Assembly: GCA_965223165.1 (NCBI GenBank)
Contig: CBDCVQ010000019.1
Coordinates: forward strand, 372,001 to 436,000
Source of the DNA: JABDMH01 sp965223165
Lineage (GTDB): Bacteria > Bacteroidota > Bacteroidia > Chitinophagales > Saprospiraceae
DNA: 64,000 nucleotides
Direction: 5' to 3'
In this document: piece after piece, positions 8,195 to 16,951 of the stretch
How the letters are laid out: each line of letters starts with the position of its first letter
Numbering within the stretch: the stretch's first letter is position 1
Notes under the pieces: model-generated
The model's input: only the letters and a program-made list of their open reading frames with translations
The model's database searches: none
What the model was told of the DNA's origin: nothing
Position numbers and translations under genes: made by a program

Positions 8195-8447
8195 CTCGCC
8201 ACCTATTTACCAACCTTTTATCCACATTGTCCTTCTTCTCGATCCTAAGGCACGCATGTTGTTGAATCAAATAGCATCACAAACGTGGACGGGGCTGCTG
8301 AAGCCACCCAGGCTATGTGAGAGCAGTGGAATGCCATGCGCCCTGCAACACGGACAGGTCCAAGCGCACCCGCTATCGCGCGTGGATGCACACGCTGCAG
8401 GAGGCAATGGATGTTCTCAGGCAAGATCTACCATTTGTTGTCGATGA

Positions 8448-9560
8448 TCAGCTGCGCTTGGCGTAGGACCAGATCGCAAGTAGATTAAGCACGATCCCGC
8501 CGCCGGCGATCGCAAACAGATGAAACTGCATATCCGCCAGTACGGCTCCCTTCTGAAGCACCATTCGAAATACGTCGACCATATAGGTCACGGGATTGAA
8601 CCAGGCGACTTTCTGCGCCCAATCGGGCATGCTCTCAATCGGCGTAAATAATCCACTCATCAATACAAAAATCATCATAAAGAAGAAAGCGACCATAAGG
8701 GCCTGTTGCTGCGTCTGCGTGAAATTGGATATCAGGAGGCCAAAGCCCAAGATCGCCAACAGATACACTGAGGCGAAAACATACAAGGTGCCGATATTCG
8801 TGCCTGGCACTATGCCGTGGACGACGTAGCTGATCACCAGGCCGATGGTCAGAATCACCAAGCCCAGTAGCCAAAACGGAATAAGCTTTCCCAAAATAAA
8901 CTGATGCTTTTTGATGGGCGAAACGTTTAGCTGTTCGATCGTCCCAATCTCTTTTTCGCGCACAATATTTAAGGCCGATAAAAAGCCACCCACCATGGTC
9001 AGCAGCACGGCCAGTATCCCGGGCACCATAAATACCTGATAGTTGCTGGTAGGGTTGTACCAAGTACTGGAGGTGATCTCGATTTGAGGGATCAGGGCCA
9101 GGCGTGGCTCCTGCAGCCACTCTTGCCGAATCTCCTGGTTGTACTCCCGAATGATGCCATTGACATAGGCCGCCCCCAAGTTGCCCTTGGTGCCGTTGAC
9201 CGCATTGACGACCATGAGCACCGGAGCCTCGTACTCCCGCACGAGTCGTTTTTCAAAATCGGCGGGAATCTCCAGAATCAGGTCGGCCGTCTCCTCTTCG
9301 ATCCACTGCAATCCCCGCTCGTAGGAATCGCCGTAGTGTGCCAGATCGAAATAATTGGAAAATTCAATCTTGCGAATGAGGCTCCGTGAATAGCTGCTGT
9401 GATCATGATCAATGACTCCCATATTAATATGCTTGATCTCGTAGTCGGCGGCAAACGGCAAGACAAGCAGTTGAATAGAAGGCATAATAAAGATCAGGCG
9501 CAAAATCGCGGGATCTCGAAAAATCTGCTTGAATTCCTTTCGCAGTATATGCCCCAGCAT
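8448..9560 (-). CDS. ABC-2 type transporter permease (YbhR/YbhS-like)
   Basis: A 370-residue inner-membrane permease. One segment near the start (ILRLIFIMPSIQLLVLPFA) is followed by a long extracytoplasmic domain of about 130 residues and then five or six membrane segments. The coupling region NIVREKEIGTIEQLNVSP is typical of ABC-2 exporters. An open frame extends upstream to 9704, but MLGHILRKEFKQIFRD at 9560 gives the usual N-terminus and lies 2 nt after the stop of the preceding gene. It is the last gene of the seven-gene export operon and should pair with the permease at 9563-10669. Confidence 0.9.
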   Translation of the reverse strand: MLGHILRKEFKQIFRDPAILRLIFIMPSIQLLVLPFAADYEIKHINMGVIDHDHSSYSRSLIRKIEFSNYFDLAHYGDSYERGLQWIEEETADLILEIPADFEKRLVREYEAPVLMVVNAVNGTKGNLGAAYVNGIIREYNQEIRQEWLQEPRLALIPQIEITSSTWYNPTSNYQVFMVPGILAVLLTMVGGFLSALNIVREKEIGTIEQLNVSPIKKHQFILGKLIPFWLLGLVILTIGLVISYVVHGIVPGTNIGTLYVFASVYLLAILGFGLLISNFTQTQQQALMVAFFFMMIFVLMSGLFTPIESMPDWAQKVAWFNPVTYMVDVFRMVLQKGAVLADMQFHLFAIAGGGIVLNLLAIWSYAKRS

Positions 9561-9562
9561 CC

Positions 9563-10669
9563 TCACGTCAGACGAATTTGAAATTTCCTTATGCTCAAGC
9601 CCAAAAACCCCAGGGCAAAAAAGCTGAGTATGACAATTTCTTTGACAATGGCGGCGGCCCCCAGTCCTTTGATCATAATGGCTTGAATACTGTAGAAATA
9701 CCATTTGGCAGGGACGACGTTGGAAATCAGCTGTAGGGGCAGTGGCATGCTCTCCACCGGAAACATAAATCCGCTAAACATAATCGTCGGCAGCATCAGT
9801 CCGATCAGGGAGATCATCATAGCTACCTGCTGCGAGCTGGTCACCGTAGATATAAGCAGCCCCAATGCCAGGGCGGCCAGTATGAATATCAAACTGATGC
9901 CATATAACAGCAGCACGCTGCCGACAATGGGCACCCCGAGCAAAAAATAACTCAATAGCAAAATCACACTCAAGATGATCAAGCTCAAGAAGACATATGG
10001 TACCGCCTTGGACACGACGATCACGATCGGATGCATGGGCGACACGAGTAGCACCTCCATATTGCCCAATTCCTTTTCCTTGACGATAGATACCGAGGTC
10101 ATCATCGTGCAGATCAACATGAGAATTAGAGCGATGACACCGGGCACGAAATTGTATTCTCCTTTGAGCTGAGGATTGTAGAGCATCTTTGTGCTGACGG
10201 AGATCCGGTAGGGAGGTTGCTGCCCTTCATTTAGTTGGTCCTGAAAATCTCGACAGATACGGCTTACGTAATTGATCAGCGTGGTGCTCAAATTAGGGTT
10301 GGTCCCATCGGTGATCACCTGCAGGGGACTTTGGTTGGCATGCAGCAGTTGCTGCCCAAACCCGGAAGGAACGACCAGTACCATTTTTGCGAAACCGGAA
10401 CGGAGGGACGCATCAATTTCCGCGTGCGATGACAACCGCTTTACCGTTTCAAAATACTGACTAGCCTCAATCTGATCGAGCAACCGGGCGCTGAGCTCGT
10501 CCTGACGCTGGTCATATACGACGATGCGTGTATTCTTGACCTCATTGGAAAGGGCAAATCCAAAAATGACGATTTGCGCGACGGGCATGCCAAATATGAC
10601 CAATAAGGTACGGCGGTCTCGCAAAATGTGCTGTACCTCCTTGCGCAAGAATGCAAAGAATTGCTTCAT
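9563..10669 (-). CDS. ABC-2 type transporter permease (YbhR/YbhS-like)
   Basis: A 368-residue inner-membrane permease of the same build as its neighbour: KEVQHILRDRRTLLVIFGMP at the start, a large periplasmic loop (about residues 45-170), then a cluster of membrane segments. The motif SIVKEKELGNMEVLLVSPMH contacts the ATPase in this family. It follows the ATPase gene with a 2-nt gap and precedes the second permease with a 2-nt gap, so translation is probably coupled. Drug or lipid-like compounds are the usual substrates of such exporters; the substrate here is unknown. Confidence 0.9.
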   Translation of the reverse strand: MKQFFAFLRKEVQHILRDRRTLLVIFGMPVAQIVIFGFALSNEVKNTRIVVYDQRQDELSARLLDQIEASQYFETVKRLSSHAEIDASLRSGFAKMVLVVPSGFGQQLLHANQSPLQVITDGTNPNLSTTLINYVSRICRDFQDQLNEGQQPPYRISVSTKMLYNPQLKGEYNFVPGVIALILMLICTMMTSVSIVKEKELGNMEVLLVSPMHPIVIVVSKAVPYVFLSLIILSVILLLSYFLLGVPIVGSVLLLYGISLIFILAALALGLLISTVTSSQQVAMMISLIGLMLPTIMFSGFMFPVESMPLPLQLISNVVPAKWYFYSIQAIMIKGLGAAAIVKEIVILSFFALGFLGLSIRKFQIRLT

Positions 10670-10671
10670 AA

Positions 10672-11412
10672 CTACACCCGCGTTGCCTGCCGTGCCAAAT
10701 AATAAAAGACGTCGTCCATATGATCTGCGTCATAGGACTTTTTTAGTTGTGCCGGGCTGCCTAGCGCCTCTATTTTGCCATCCACCATAATCGCTACTCG
10801 ATCACAATACTCGGCTTCATCCATATAGTGCGTAGTCACAAAAACGGTAATGCCCTGATCGGCCGCCGCATAAATCATCTGCCAAAAAACCCGACGCGTG
10901 ATCGGATCTACGCCACTGGTAGGCTCATCCAGAAAGACGATGCGCGGATGATGGATAATGGCAATGGAAAACGAGAGTTTTTGTTTCCAGCCGAGGGGTA
11001 AGTCACGCGTCATCGTGTGGGCCTCCCCCTGCAGATCAAGTTGATCCAAGAGTCTTTCGGTTCCAGCACGAAGCTCCCGATTACCCAGTCCATAAATACC
11101 CCCGTAAAATCGAATATTTTCGGTGACGGTAAGATCCTGGTAGAGCGAAAACTTCTGACTCATGTAGCCAATATTTCGCTTGATCTGCTCGGGATAGCGA
11201 TACACATCAAAACCTGCCACCTGGGCCTTGCCACTGGTGGGACGACTCAGGCCACATAGCATGCGCATGGCTGTCGTCTTACCCGCGCCATTGGCCCCCA
11301 AGAAGCCAAATATCTCTCCCTTTTTAACCGCAAAGGTGATGGCATCTACGGCGGTGAACTGGCCAAAACGCTTGGTCAGATGCTCGGTTGCCATCGAATA
11401 TTCCACCTCCAT
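10672..11412 (-). CDS. ABC transporter ATP-binding protein (second half of YbhF-like pair)
   Basis: A 246-residue ATPase with Walker A GANGAGKTTAMRM, Q-loop YMSQKFSLYQDLTV, Walker B IVFLDEPTSGVDP and the H-loop TTHYMDEAE. The signature is LPLGWKQKLS instead of LSGGQ; the C-terminal half of the E. coli YbhF-type double ATPase often carries such a variant. ATG at 11412 is used; ATG at 11394 is also possible. It should form a heterodimer with the product of 11432-12352. It is separated from that gene by 19 nt and from the permease by 2 nt. Confidence 0.9.
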   Translation of the reverse strand: MEVEYSMATEHLTKRFGQFTAVDAITFAVKKGEIFGFLGANGAGKTTAMRMLCGLSRPTSGKAQVAGFDVYRYPEQIKRNIGYMSQKFSLYQDLTVTENIRFYGGIYGLGNRELRAGTERLLDQLDLQGEAHTMTRDLPLGWKQKLSFSIAIIHHPRIVFLDEPTSGVDPITRRVFWQMIYAAADQGITVFVTTHYMDEAEYCDRVAIMVDGKIEALGSPAQLKKSYDADHMDDVFYYLARQATRV

Positions 11413-11431
11413 GCTATCTCTAGTTAAATAG

Positions 11432-12352
11432 TTAATTCGACTGCATTAAATCCATAAAACAATCCTCTATGGTCGGCGGAATACGTTGGACCAAAACATG
11501 TTGATGCCCCCGATCGGTAAGGTACTGCTCCAAGTCTCCGGGCATGTTGAGATCCTGGAATCGCACATGATGACGGACGCCGAAGGTATGGCAACTCAAT
11601 ACGTCCGTTCTGCCGGAGAGATCTTGAAATGCTCGATACATATCTGCTGTTTGCACCCCCCACAATTCGTGGCCATAAGCTTCCAGCATTCCTTGGGGGC
11701 TGTCCACGGACAATATTCTCCCGTCCTGGACCAGGGCAATGCGATCACACTTGGAGGCCTCATCCATATAGGGCGTCGACACAAATATGGTGATGCCTCG
11801 CTCCTTTAATCGGAGCAGCATTTCCCAAAACTCCTTGCGCGATACCGCATCGACGCCGGTCGTGGGTTCGTCCAGAAATAGAATGTCCGGTCGATGAATC
11901 AGGGCGCAGCACAACGCCAATTTTTGCTTCATACCTCCGGATAACGCACCTGCCCGTCGACGCTTGAAGGGCTCGATCTGGACATAGATATCCTTGATGA
12001 GATCATAGTTTTCTTCCACGGAGGTATGGAAGATGGTGGCAAAAAACTGCAGGTTTTCGCGCACGGAAAGGTCTTGATAAAGCGAAAACCTACCCGGCAT
12101 ATAGCCCACCTTAGACCGAATGGCTGGATATTCTTTCACCACGTCATGACCGGCCACATAGGCGCTGCCTTCATCGGCCAATATCAGGGTCGTGAGTATT
12201 CGAAATAAGGTGGTCTTTCCGGCTCCGTCGGGACCAATCAAACCAAATACCTCTCCGGCGTGGACGTCCAAGTTAATGTCGTCCAGCGCCTGGACGGTAT
12301 GGGCCGCCTTAAAGGACTTGGAGATGTGCTCTATGCGAATAGCTTTTTCCAC
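11432..12352 (-). CDS. ABC transporter ATP-binding protein (first half of YbhF-like pair)
   Basis: A 306-residue ATPase with Walker A GPDGAGKTTLFRI, Q-loop YMPGRFSLYQDLSV, signature LSGGMKQKL, Walker B ILFLDEPTTGVDA and H-loop STPYMDEASK. The usual histidine of the H-loop (TTH) is replaced by proline (STP), so this site may be catalytically weak and lean on the second ATPase. A C-terminal extension of about 80 residues ends IEDCFMDLMQ. It lies 6 nt downstream of the HlyD gene. The two ATPases correspond to the two halves of YbhF, here encoded separately. Confidence 0.9.
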   Translation of the reverse strand: MEKAIRIEHISKSFKAAHTVQALDDINLDVHAGEVFGLIGPDGAGKTTLFRILTTLILADEGSAYVAGHDVVKEYPAIRSKVGYMPGRFSLYQDLSVRENLQFFATIFHTSVEENYDLIKDIYVQIEPFKRRRAGALSGGMKQKLALCCALIHRPDILFLDEPTTGVDAVSRKEFWEMLLRLKERGITIFVSTPYMDEASKCDRIALVQDGRILSVDSPQGMLEAYGHELWGVQTADMYRAFQDLSGRTDVLSCHTFGVRHHVRFQDLNMPGDLEQYLTDRGHQHVLVQRIPPTIEDCFMDLMQSN

Positions 12353-12358
12353 CGGCCC

Positions 12359-13348
12359 TTAGTCACTTGACAAATCCACTTCTCCGTACATGCCAATCTT
12401 CAGCTGCCCGTCGTTGACCACCGATATTTTGACGGCATACACGAGATTGGCTCTCTCGTCTTTGGTCTGAATGGTCTTGGGCGTGAATTCTGCCTGATCG
12501 GAGATCCACGTGATCTTTCCCGCATAGGTCCGATAATCATCCGCACCCTGGTCAATGTATACATGCACCTCCTGATTGAGCTTGAGCTGGCTCAATTGGG
12601 TGCCATCGACATATGCTCGCAGCACCATGGTACGTAGGTCAGCCACTTTGTAGAGCGGCTTTCCCACACCGATGAATTCTCCGGCATGGGCATATTTTGT
12701 CAGCAGGGTACCACGCACGGGATTGATCACTGTTCCTTTGCTCAGCTGGTCCTCGATCAGCGCCTGCCGGATTTGCATGGGCTCCAGCTCGCTGGTTATT
12801 CCTCGATTTCTGACGGCTACGGAGCGACGTGCGGAGGTAATTTGGGTCCGGATGACCGCCAGGTTGGTCTCTGCCGCTGCTACTTGTTGCTCCTTAACAC
12901 GCACTTGTCCATCGATCTGATCCCGCTGTTGCTCGGTGGCAGCCCCGGCATCAAACATCCGATGGATACGATCATGCTCCGTCATCAAGGTCGACAGCTG
13001 CGTTTTCAGGGTCTTGATTTGTGCATCGGTAGAGATCAATCGTTGTTGCAAAATATCCACCTCCGGATCAGCATCTGCCTTTTTTAGGTCAACGGCGCGG
13101 ATACTGGCTTCGATTTCGTCCTTCTGCAGCATAAGATTGGAGACGTCTATGACAACGATTTCTTCACCCGCCTGGAGTAGAGCACCCTCCTGCGGACCGA
13201 AAGAAACGATTCTACCAGGCACTTCCGCACTGACGATGATCTCCGTGGCTTCGAAAGTCCCACTGGCATCAAACCGCATGATATCGGATCGGCAGGCGGC
13301 CAGGGTCATCGCCATCAATAGAATCGTGTTTGTGGTATACCGTTGCAT
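12359..13348 (-). CDS. HlyD/MFP-type periplasmic adaptor lipoprotein (YbhG-like)
   Basis: A 329-residue membrane-fusion protein. The N-terminus (MQRYTTNTILLMAMTLAAC) is a lipoprotein signal with the cysteine at residue 19. The lipoyl half-motifs VPGRIVSFGPQEGALLQAGE and later INPVRGTLLTKYAHAGEF flank a long coiled-coil hairpin (about residues 75-205) with a heptad-like KTLKTQLSTLMTEHDRIHRM. The C-terminal beta-barrel contains YRTYAGKITWISDQAEFTPK. It should bridge the ABC exporter to the TolC-like protein encoded 2 nt upstream. E. coli YbhG is the nearest known counterpart. Confidence 0.9.
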   Translation of the reverse strand: MQRYTTNTILLMAMTLAACRSDIMRFDASGTFEATEIIVSAEVPGRIVSFGPQEGALLQAGEEIVVIDVSNLMLQKDEIEASIRAVDLKKADADPEVDILQQRLISTDAQIKTLKTQLSTLMTEHDRIHRMFDAGAATEQQRDQIDGQVRVKEQQVAAAETNLAVIRTQITSARRSVAVRNRGITSELEPMQIRQALIEDQLSKGTVINPVRGTLLTKYAHAGEFIGVGKPLYKVADLRTMVLRAYVDGTQLSQLKLNQEVHVYIDQGADDYRTYAGKITWISDQAEFTPKTIQTKDERANLVYAVKISVVNDGQLKIGMYGEVDLSSD

Positions 13349-13350
13349 CT

Positions 13351-14640
13351 CTAATTGTTTTTATTCCGGAGATGATTTCCAGTGATATGTTCAAGTTCGT
13401 ACAGCAATCTCTTCAACCGAATTTCTCGCAACAACTGATTAATGACGGCTTCATTTTCCAGATTAATTTTTTCCAATAGCTCAGTGGAATTAATGGCCCC
13501 ATTGCGAAATTGAGTCTCCGCCGTCGTACGGATCCGAGCGGTCAGGTCAATGATCGATTGATCTTGCACGAGATTATTGGAGGTCTGTGCAATGGTGTAT
13601 TGTGCATGCTTGATCTGCTTGTCCAAACGCTGTCGAAAATCGGCCTGACGAGCATGGACCTTTTTGCGTTGTATGGAAGCAAGATGACGATCGTTCTTGG
13701 ATGTATATATCGAACCCAACACCCAACTACCTCGAAACCCCACCAGGCCAAAAAAATCAAAATCATTATTCAGAAAATTAAATCCGGGGCGCCCGTACCC
13801 TCCTTGCACAATGAAATCCAGTCGTGGTCTGGCCTCCGCTTGCTTGAGCGAAAGCTGGTGTTCGGCTTGCGCCCCCCGGAGTTTGAAGAGGCGGTGCTGG
13901 AGATTCTCATCGTTCTGGGTGAAAACGGGATCGCTGGCTTCGGGGACAAGAAAGGTATCGCTACTGTCGACAGGCTGACCCGTCAACAGCACCAAGCGGG
14001 CGATCGCTGCATTTCTGGCTTGCGCCAACTGCTCGGCCTGCTGGCCAATCTGTAGGAGCGATACCTCCAGCACATCTGCCTCAGCCGCCAGTCGCATGCC
14101 ATGTTTGACACCTGTGCGGACGATCTCCAAATTTGCCGAGATGTTTTCCGACTTAAGCTGGAGCACGTCTTGCCGTCCCTGCAGCTCAAGAATGGTGAAA
14201 TAGGTTTGAATGGTTTGAAGTCTAATTTGATCAAGCTCCATCTCTAGCTCCAGGTCCGCTATCGACGTGTTGATCTGATGCCACGCCTGCCTCTGCTTGA
14301 CGCGACCTCCGTCATAGAGGTTTTGACTGATCTGTCCCTGCAGTCTGTACTGGTACTGGGATAGTGGCTCAATATTGATCCCAGGTAGATCCAGACCGAT
14401 CTCCGTCACGTCCGACTGATAGGTCGCCTGGCCGGATACACTCAACTGCGGTAGTCGGGCAGCGGCGATATTATCCAATTTGAGCTGGTTCTCCGCATGC
14501 GAATACTCCAGGATGGGACGTAGCGCTGCATGAGCAAGCGCGTCATCGATCATTTGATCCAGACTGATCTGCGCGACGGCAGTGGACAGGACGGACAGAA
14601 CCAGTCCAGCAGCCAACCCGTAACTCTGTGCATGCTTCAT
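13351..14640 (-). CDS. TolC family outer-membrane efflux protein
   Basis: A 429-residue protein with a signal peptide (MKHAQSYGLAAGLVLSVLSTAVAQ) and the duplicated helical repeat of TolC proteins, for example LPQLSVSGQATYQSDV near the start of the first half and ARPRLDFIVQGGYGRPGF in the second. Helical hairpins such as NISANLEIVRTGVKHGMRLA and ARIRTTAETQFRNGAINSTE follow each. It lies 3 nt after the TetR gene and 2 nt before the HlyD gene. A dedicated channel gene in the operon makes the exporter a complete tripartite system. Confidence 0.92.
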   Translation of the reverse strand: MKHAQSYGLAAGLVLSVLSTAVAQISLDQMIDDALAHAALRPILEYSHAENQLKLDNIAAARLPQLSVSGQATYQSDVTEIGLDLPGINIEPLSQYQYRLQGQISQNLYDGGRVKQRQAWHQINTSIADLELEMELDQIRLQTIQTYFTILELQGRQDVLQLKSENISANLEIVRTGVKHGMRLAAEADVLEVSLLQIGQQAEQLAQARNAAIARLVLLTGQPVDSSDTFLVPEASDPVFTQNDENLQHRLFKLRGAQAEHQLSLKQAEARPRLDFIVQGGYGRPGFNFLNNDFDFFGLVGFRGSWVLGSIYTSKNDRHLASIQRKKVHARQADFRQRLDKQIKHAQYTIAQTSNNLVQDQSIIDLTARIRTTAETQFRNGAINSTELLEKINLENEAVINQLLREIRLKRLLYELEHITGNHLRNKNN

Positions 14641-14643
14641 GGC

Positions 14644-15255
14644 TTATGCTTTAGGGACATTTTGTAGGAGCATATCGGATATTAAGGCCACCCGATCGGT
14701 CAAGAGTCTTTTGTAGGTAGCATCGGTCAGGCCCAGCACATGCTGTACCACGGGTCTGGCAATGTGCGGATAGATAATCATGGAAATCATGTTCATCATA
14801 AATTGCTCAAAGGGCACTTTGGCGGATACTTGAGCAGCCGTTGCCTCGTCGTAGACTTCCTTAAATCTCGCCCGCACCGCCTTCAGTTTTTTGGCGTCGA
14901 TCTTTGATCGAATCATCTCTGGGTTTTGCCAAGCTTCATGGAGTACGAAGATGGGCAGCAAGGGAAATTCGCTGATGATTTGTGTCTCCTCGGCTACAAA
15001 TTGGCGGATCTTATCCTCAAAGGGCAGGTCAGATAGCATAATGCCCGCCATGGTCGACAGCAGCTCCTCCAGTTTCTCTTCGAAGATGAGGTCAAACAGG
15101 TGTTGCTTACTCTTGAAGTAGTAATGCAGCATCGCCTTGTTGATGTTGGCCTCGTCCGCGATCTCCTGCATCCGGGCTCCCGCAAGTCCCCGCCTGGTAA
15201 ACACTTTCTTGGCTGCTTCCTTGATGCGTTCTTCTGTCTTTGCCGTTGCTGACAT
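14644..15255 (-). CDS. TetR family transcriptional regulator of the export operon
   Basis: A 203-residue regulator. The N-terminal helix-turn-helix reads ARMQEIADEANINKAMLHYY followed by FKSKQHLFDLIFEEKLEEL, a near-consensus TetR domain. The C-terminal part (about residues 60-200) is a helical ligand-binding domain. It is the first gene of the operon and is followed 3 nt later by the TolC gene, so it very probably autoregulates the operon through the inverted repeat just upstream (15261-15287). E. coli has the TetR protein CecR (YbiH) at the equivalent place before ybhG. The inducer is unknown. Confidence 0.9.
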   Translation of the reverse strand: MSATAKTEERIKEAAKKVFTRRGLAGARMQEIADEANINKAMLHYYFKSKQHLFDLIFEEKLEELLSTMAGIMLSDLPFEDKIRQFVAEETQIISEFPLLPIFVLHEAWQNPEMIRSKIDAKKLKAVRARFKEVYDEATAAQVSAKVPFEQFMMNMISMIIYPHIARPVVQHVLGLTDATYKRLLTDRVALISDMLLQNVPKA

Positions 15256-15260
15256 TAATC

Positions 15261-15287
15261 AACTAGTTAGTTTAACCACACGGTTAA
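15261..15287 (-). promoter_or_regulatory. putative TetR operator in the operon leader
   Basis: Two symmetric elements stand directly before the tetR start: AACTAGTT (15261-15268), a perfect palindrome, and TTAACC-ACAC-GGTTAA (15272-15287), a 6-bp inverted repeat with a 4-bp spacer. The position 6-32 nt upstream of the ATG fits autorepression. The assignment is inferred from symmetry and position. Confidence 0.5.
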
Positions 15288-15358
15288 CTCAAATGTAGGG
15301 AATAATCGGACACCGTGCTCACTTTTTTTTGTTGCCAGTTTGAAACCGCCCACCTGCT

Positions 15359-16600
15359 CGTTTAGCTGTTTAGTTGTGTAGTTGTTGAGAGTGAAGCCGG
15401 GGATCATCCGGATGACATACGCGGCGAGGGACTTGGTGTCAGATTTAATGAAATCACTATCGCAAACCCGCAACTCGCCTCGCGCTCGTTTAGCTGTTTA
15501 ATTGTGTAGTTGTTGAGAGGGAAATCGGGATCATTCGGATGAATACGCAGCTAGGACTTGGTGTCAGATTCAATGAGATCACCATCGCCAACTCGCAACT
15601 CGCCTCGCGCTCGTTTAGCTGTTTAATTGTGTAGTTGTTGAGGGGGAAATTGGGATCATTCGGATGACATACGCAGCGGGGTACCTGGTGTCGGATTCCA
15701 TGAAATCACCATCGCCAACTCGCAACACGCCTCGCGCTCGTTTAGCTGTTTAATTGTGTAGTTGTTGAGAGGGAAGCCGGGATCATCCGGATGACATACG
15801 CAGCGAGGGACTTGGTGTCAGATTCCATGAAATCACAATCGCCAACTCGCAACACGCAACTCGCCTCCCGCACGTTTAGCTGTTTAATTGTGTAGTTGTT
15901 GAGGGGGAAATTGGGATCATTCGGATGACATACGCAGCGGGGTACCTGGTGTCAGATTTAATGAAATAACTATCACAATCACCATCTTCAATCCCCCATC
16001 ACCCCCAGTCCTCTCGTGGAATACGTTGACTCGCAACTCGCCTCCTGCTCGTTTAGCTGTTTAATTGTGTAGTTGTTGAGAGTGAAGCCGGGATCATCCG
16101 GATGAATACGCCAGCGAGGGACTTGGTGTCAGATTCCATGAAATCACAATCGCAAACCCGCAACTCGCCTCGCGCTCGTTTAGCTGTTTAATTGTGTAGT
16201 TGTTGAGAGGGAAATTGGGATCATCCGGATGACATACGCAGCGAGGAACTTGGAGTCGGATTCAATGAAATCACCATCACAATCACCATCTTCAATCCCC
16301 CATCACCCCCAGTCCTCTCATGGAATACGTTGACGCGCAACTCGCCTCCCGCTCGTTTAGCTGTTTAATTGTGTAGTTGTTGAGCGGGAAATTGGGATCA
16401 TCCGGATGACATACGCAGCGAGGGACTTGGTGTCAGATTCAATGAAATCACTATCGCAAACCCGCAACTCGCCTCGCGCTCGTTTAGCTGTTTAATTGTG
16501 TAGTTTGTTGAGAGGGAAATTGGGATCACCCGGACGACTTACGCAGCGAGGGACATGGTGTCGGATTCAATGAAATCACAATCACCATCTTCAATCCCCC
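15359..16600. repeat. array of nine 127/177-bp tandem repeats
   Basis: Units begin CGTTTAGCTGTTTA at 15359, 15487, 15612, 15739, 15873, 16050, 16177, 16354 and 16481, so spacings are 128, 125, 127, 134, 177, 127, 177 and 127. The longer units carry an extra block of about 50 bp (ACCATCTTCAATCCCCCATC and on to CGTTGAC). Each unit has a core around TCATCCGGATGA (for example 15404-15415), a perfect palindrome in five units and TCATTCGGATGA in three. No frame stays open. The array fills the space between the export operon and the TPR gene. Confidence 0.9.
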
Positions 16601-16639
16601 ATCACCCCCAGTCCTCTCATGGAATACGTTGACGCGCAA

Positions 16640-16812
16640 CAAGCTAACTCGCAACTCGCTAACTCCTAACTCCCTAACTCAGAACTCGCTAACTCCTAAC
16701 TCCCTAACTCAGAACTCGCTAACTCAGAACTCGCTAACTCAGTACTCGCTAACTCAGCACTCCCTAACTCAGCACTCGCTAACTCCGAACTCCGAACTCC
16801 GAACTCCGAACT
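16640..16812. repeat. 15-bp microsatellite-like repeat
   Basis: About eleven variants of GCTAACTCAGAACTC follow each other and decay into CCGAACTCCGAACT. A frame through it would encode repeated NSLTQ, but this is a by-product of the repeat. It directly follows the 127-bp array and ends about 140 bp before the TPR gene. Confidence 0.85.
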
Positions 16813-16951
16813 TAAGGTTGTGTTAATGTTTGTATATCAGACCATTAGTTATGTGGTTGCCCGACGATTTTGCCGTCCACTTTTTTAGAGAAACAACTTT
16901 TTTTTATTTTCGAACTCCTTTTTTAAATGAAATCTTAAAATTTTTAGAGAT

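Noticed and set aside
8295..8450. Plus-strand frame ending TLQEAMDVLRQDLPFVVDDQ
   Set aside because: It looks protein-like, but it lacks a start, ends over the tail of the permease gene and matches no family I know. It may be a remnant of an element.
15359..16812. CRISPR array
   Set aside because: Units are 125-177 bp and nearly identical over their whole length, without short repeats separated by unique spacers, and no cas gene is near.
16629..16826. Protein of NSLTQ/NSLTP repeats
   Set aside because: It is the translation of a 15-bp microsatellite in one frame, with no start signal and no neighbours that suggest expression.
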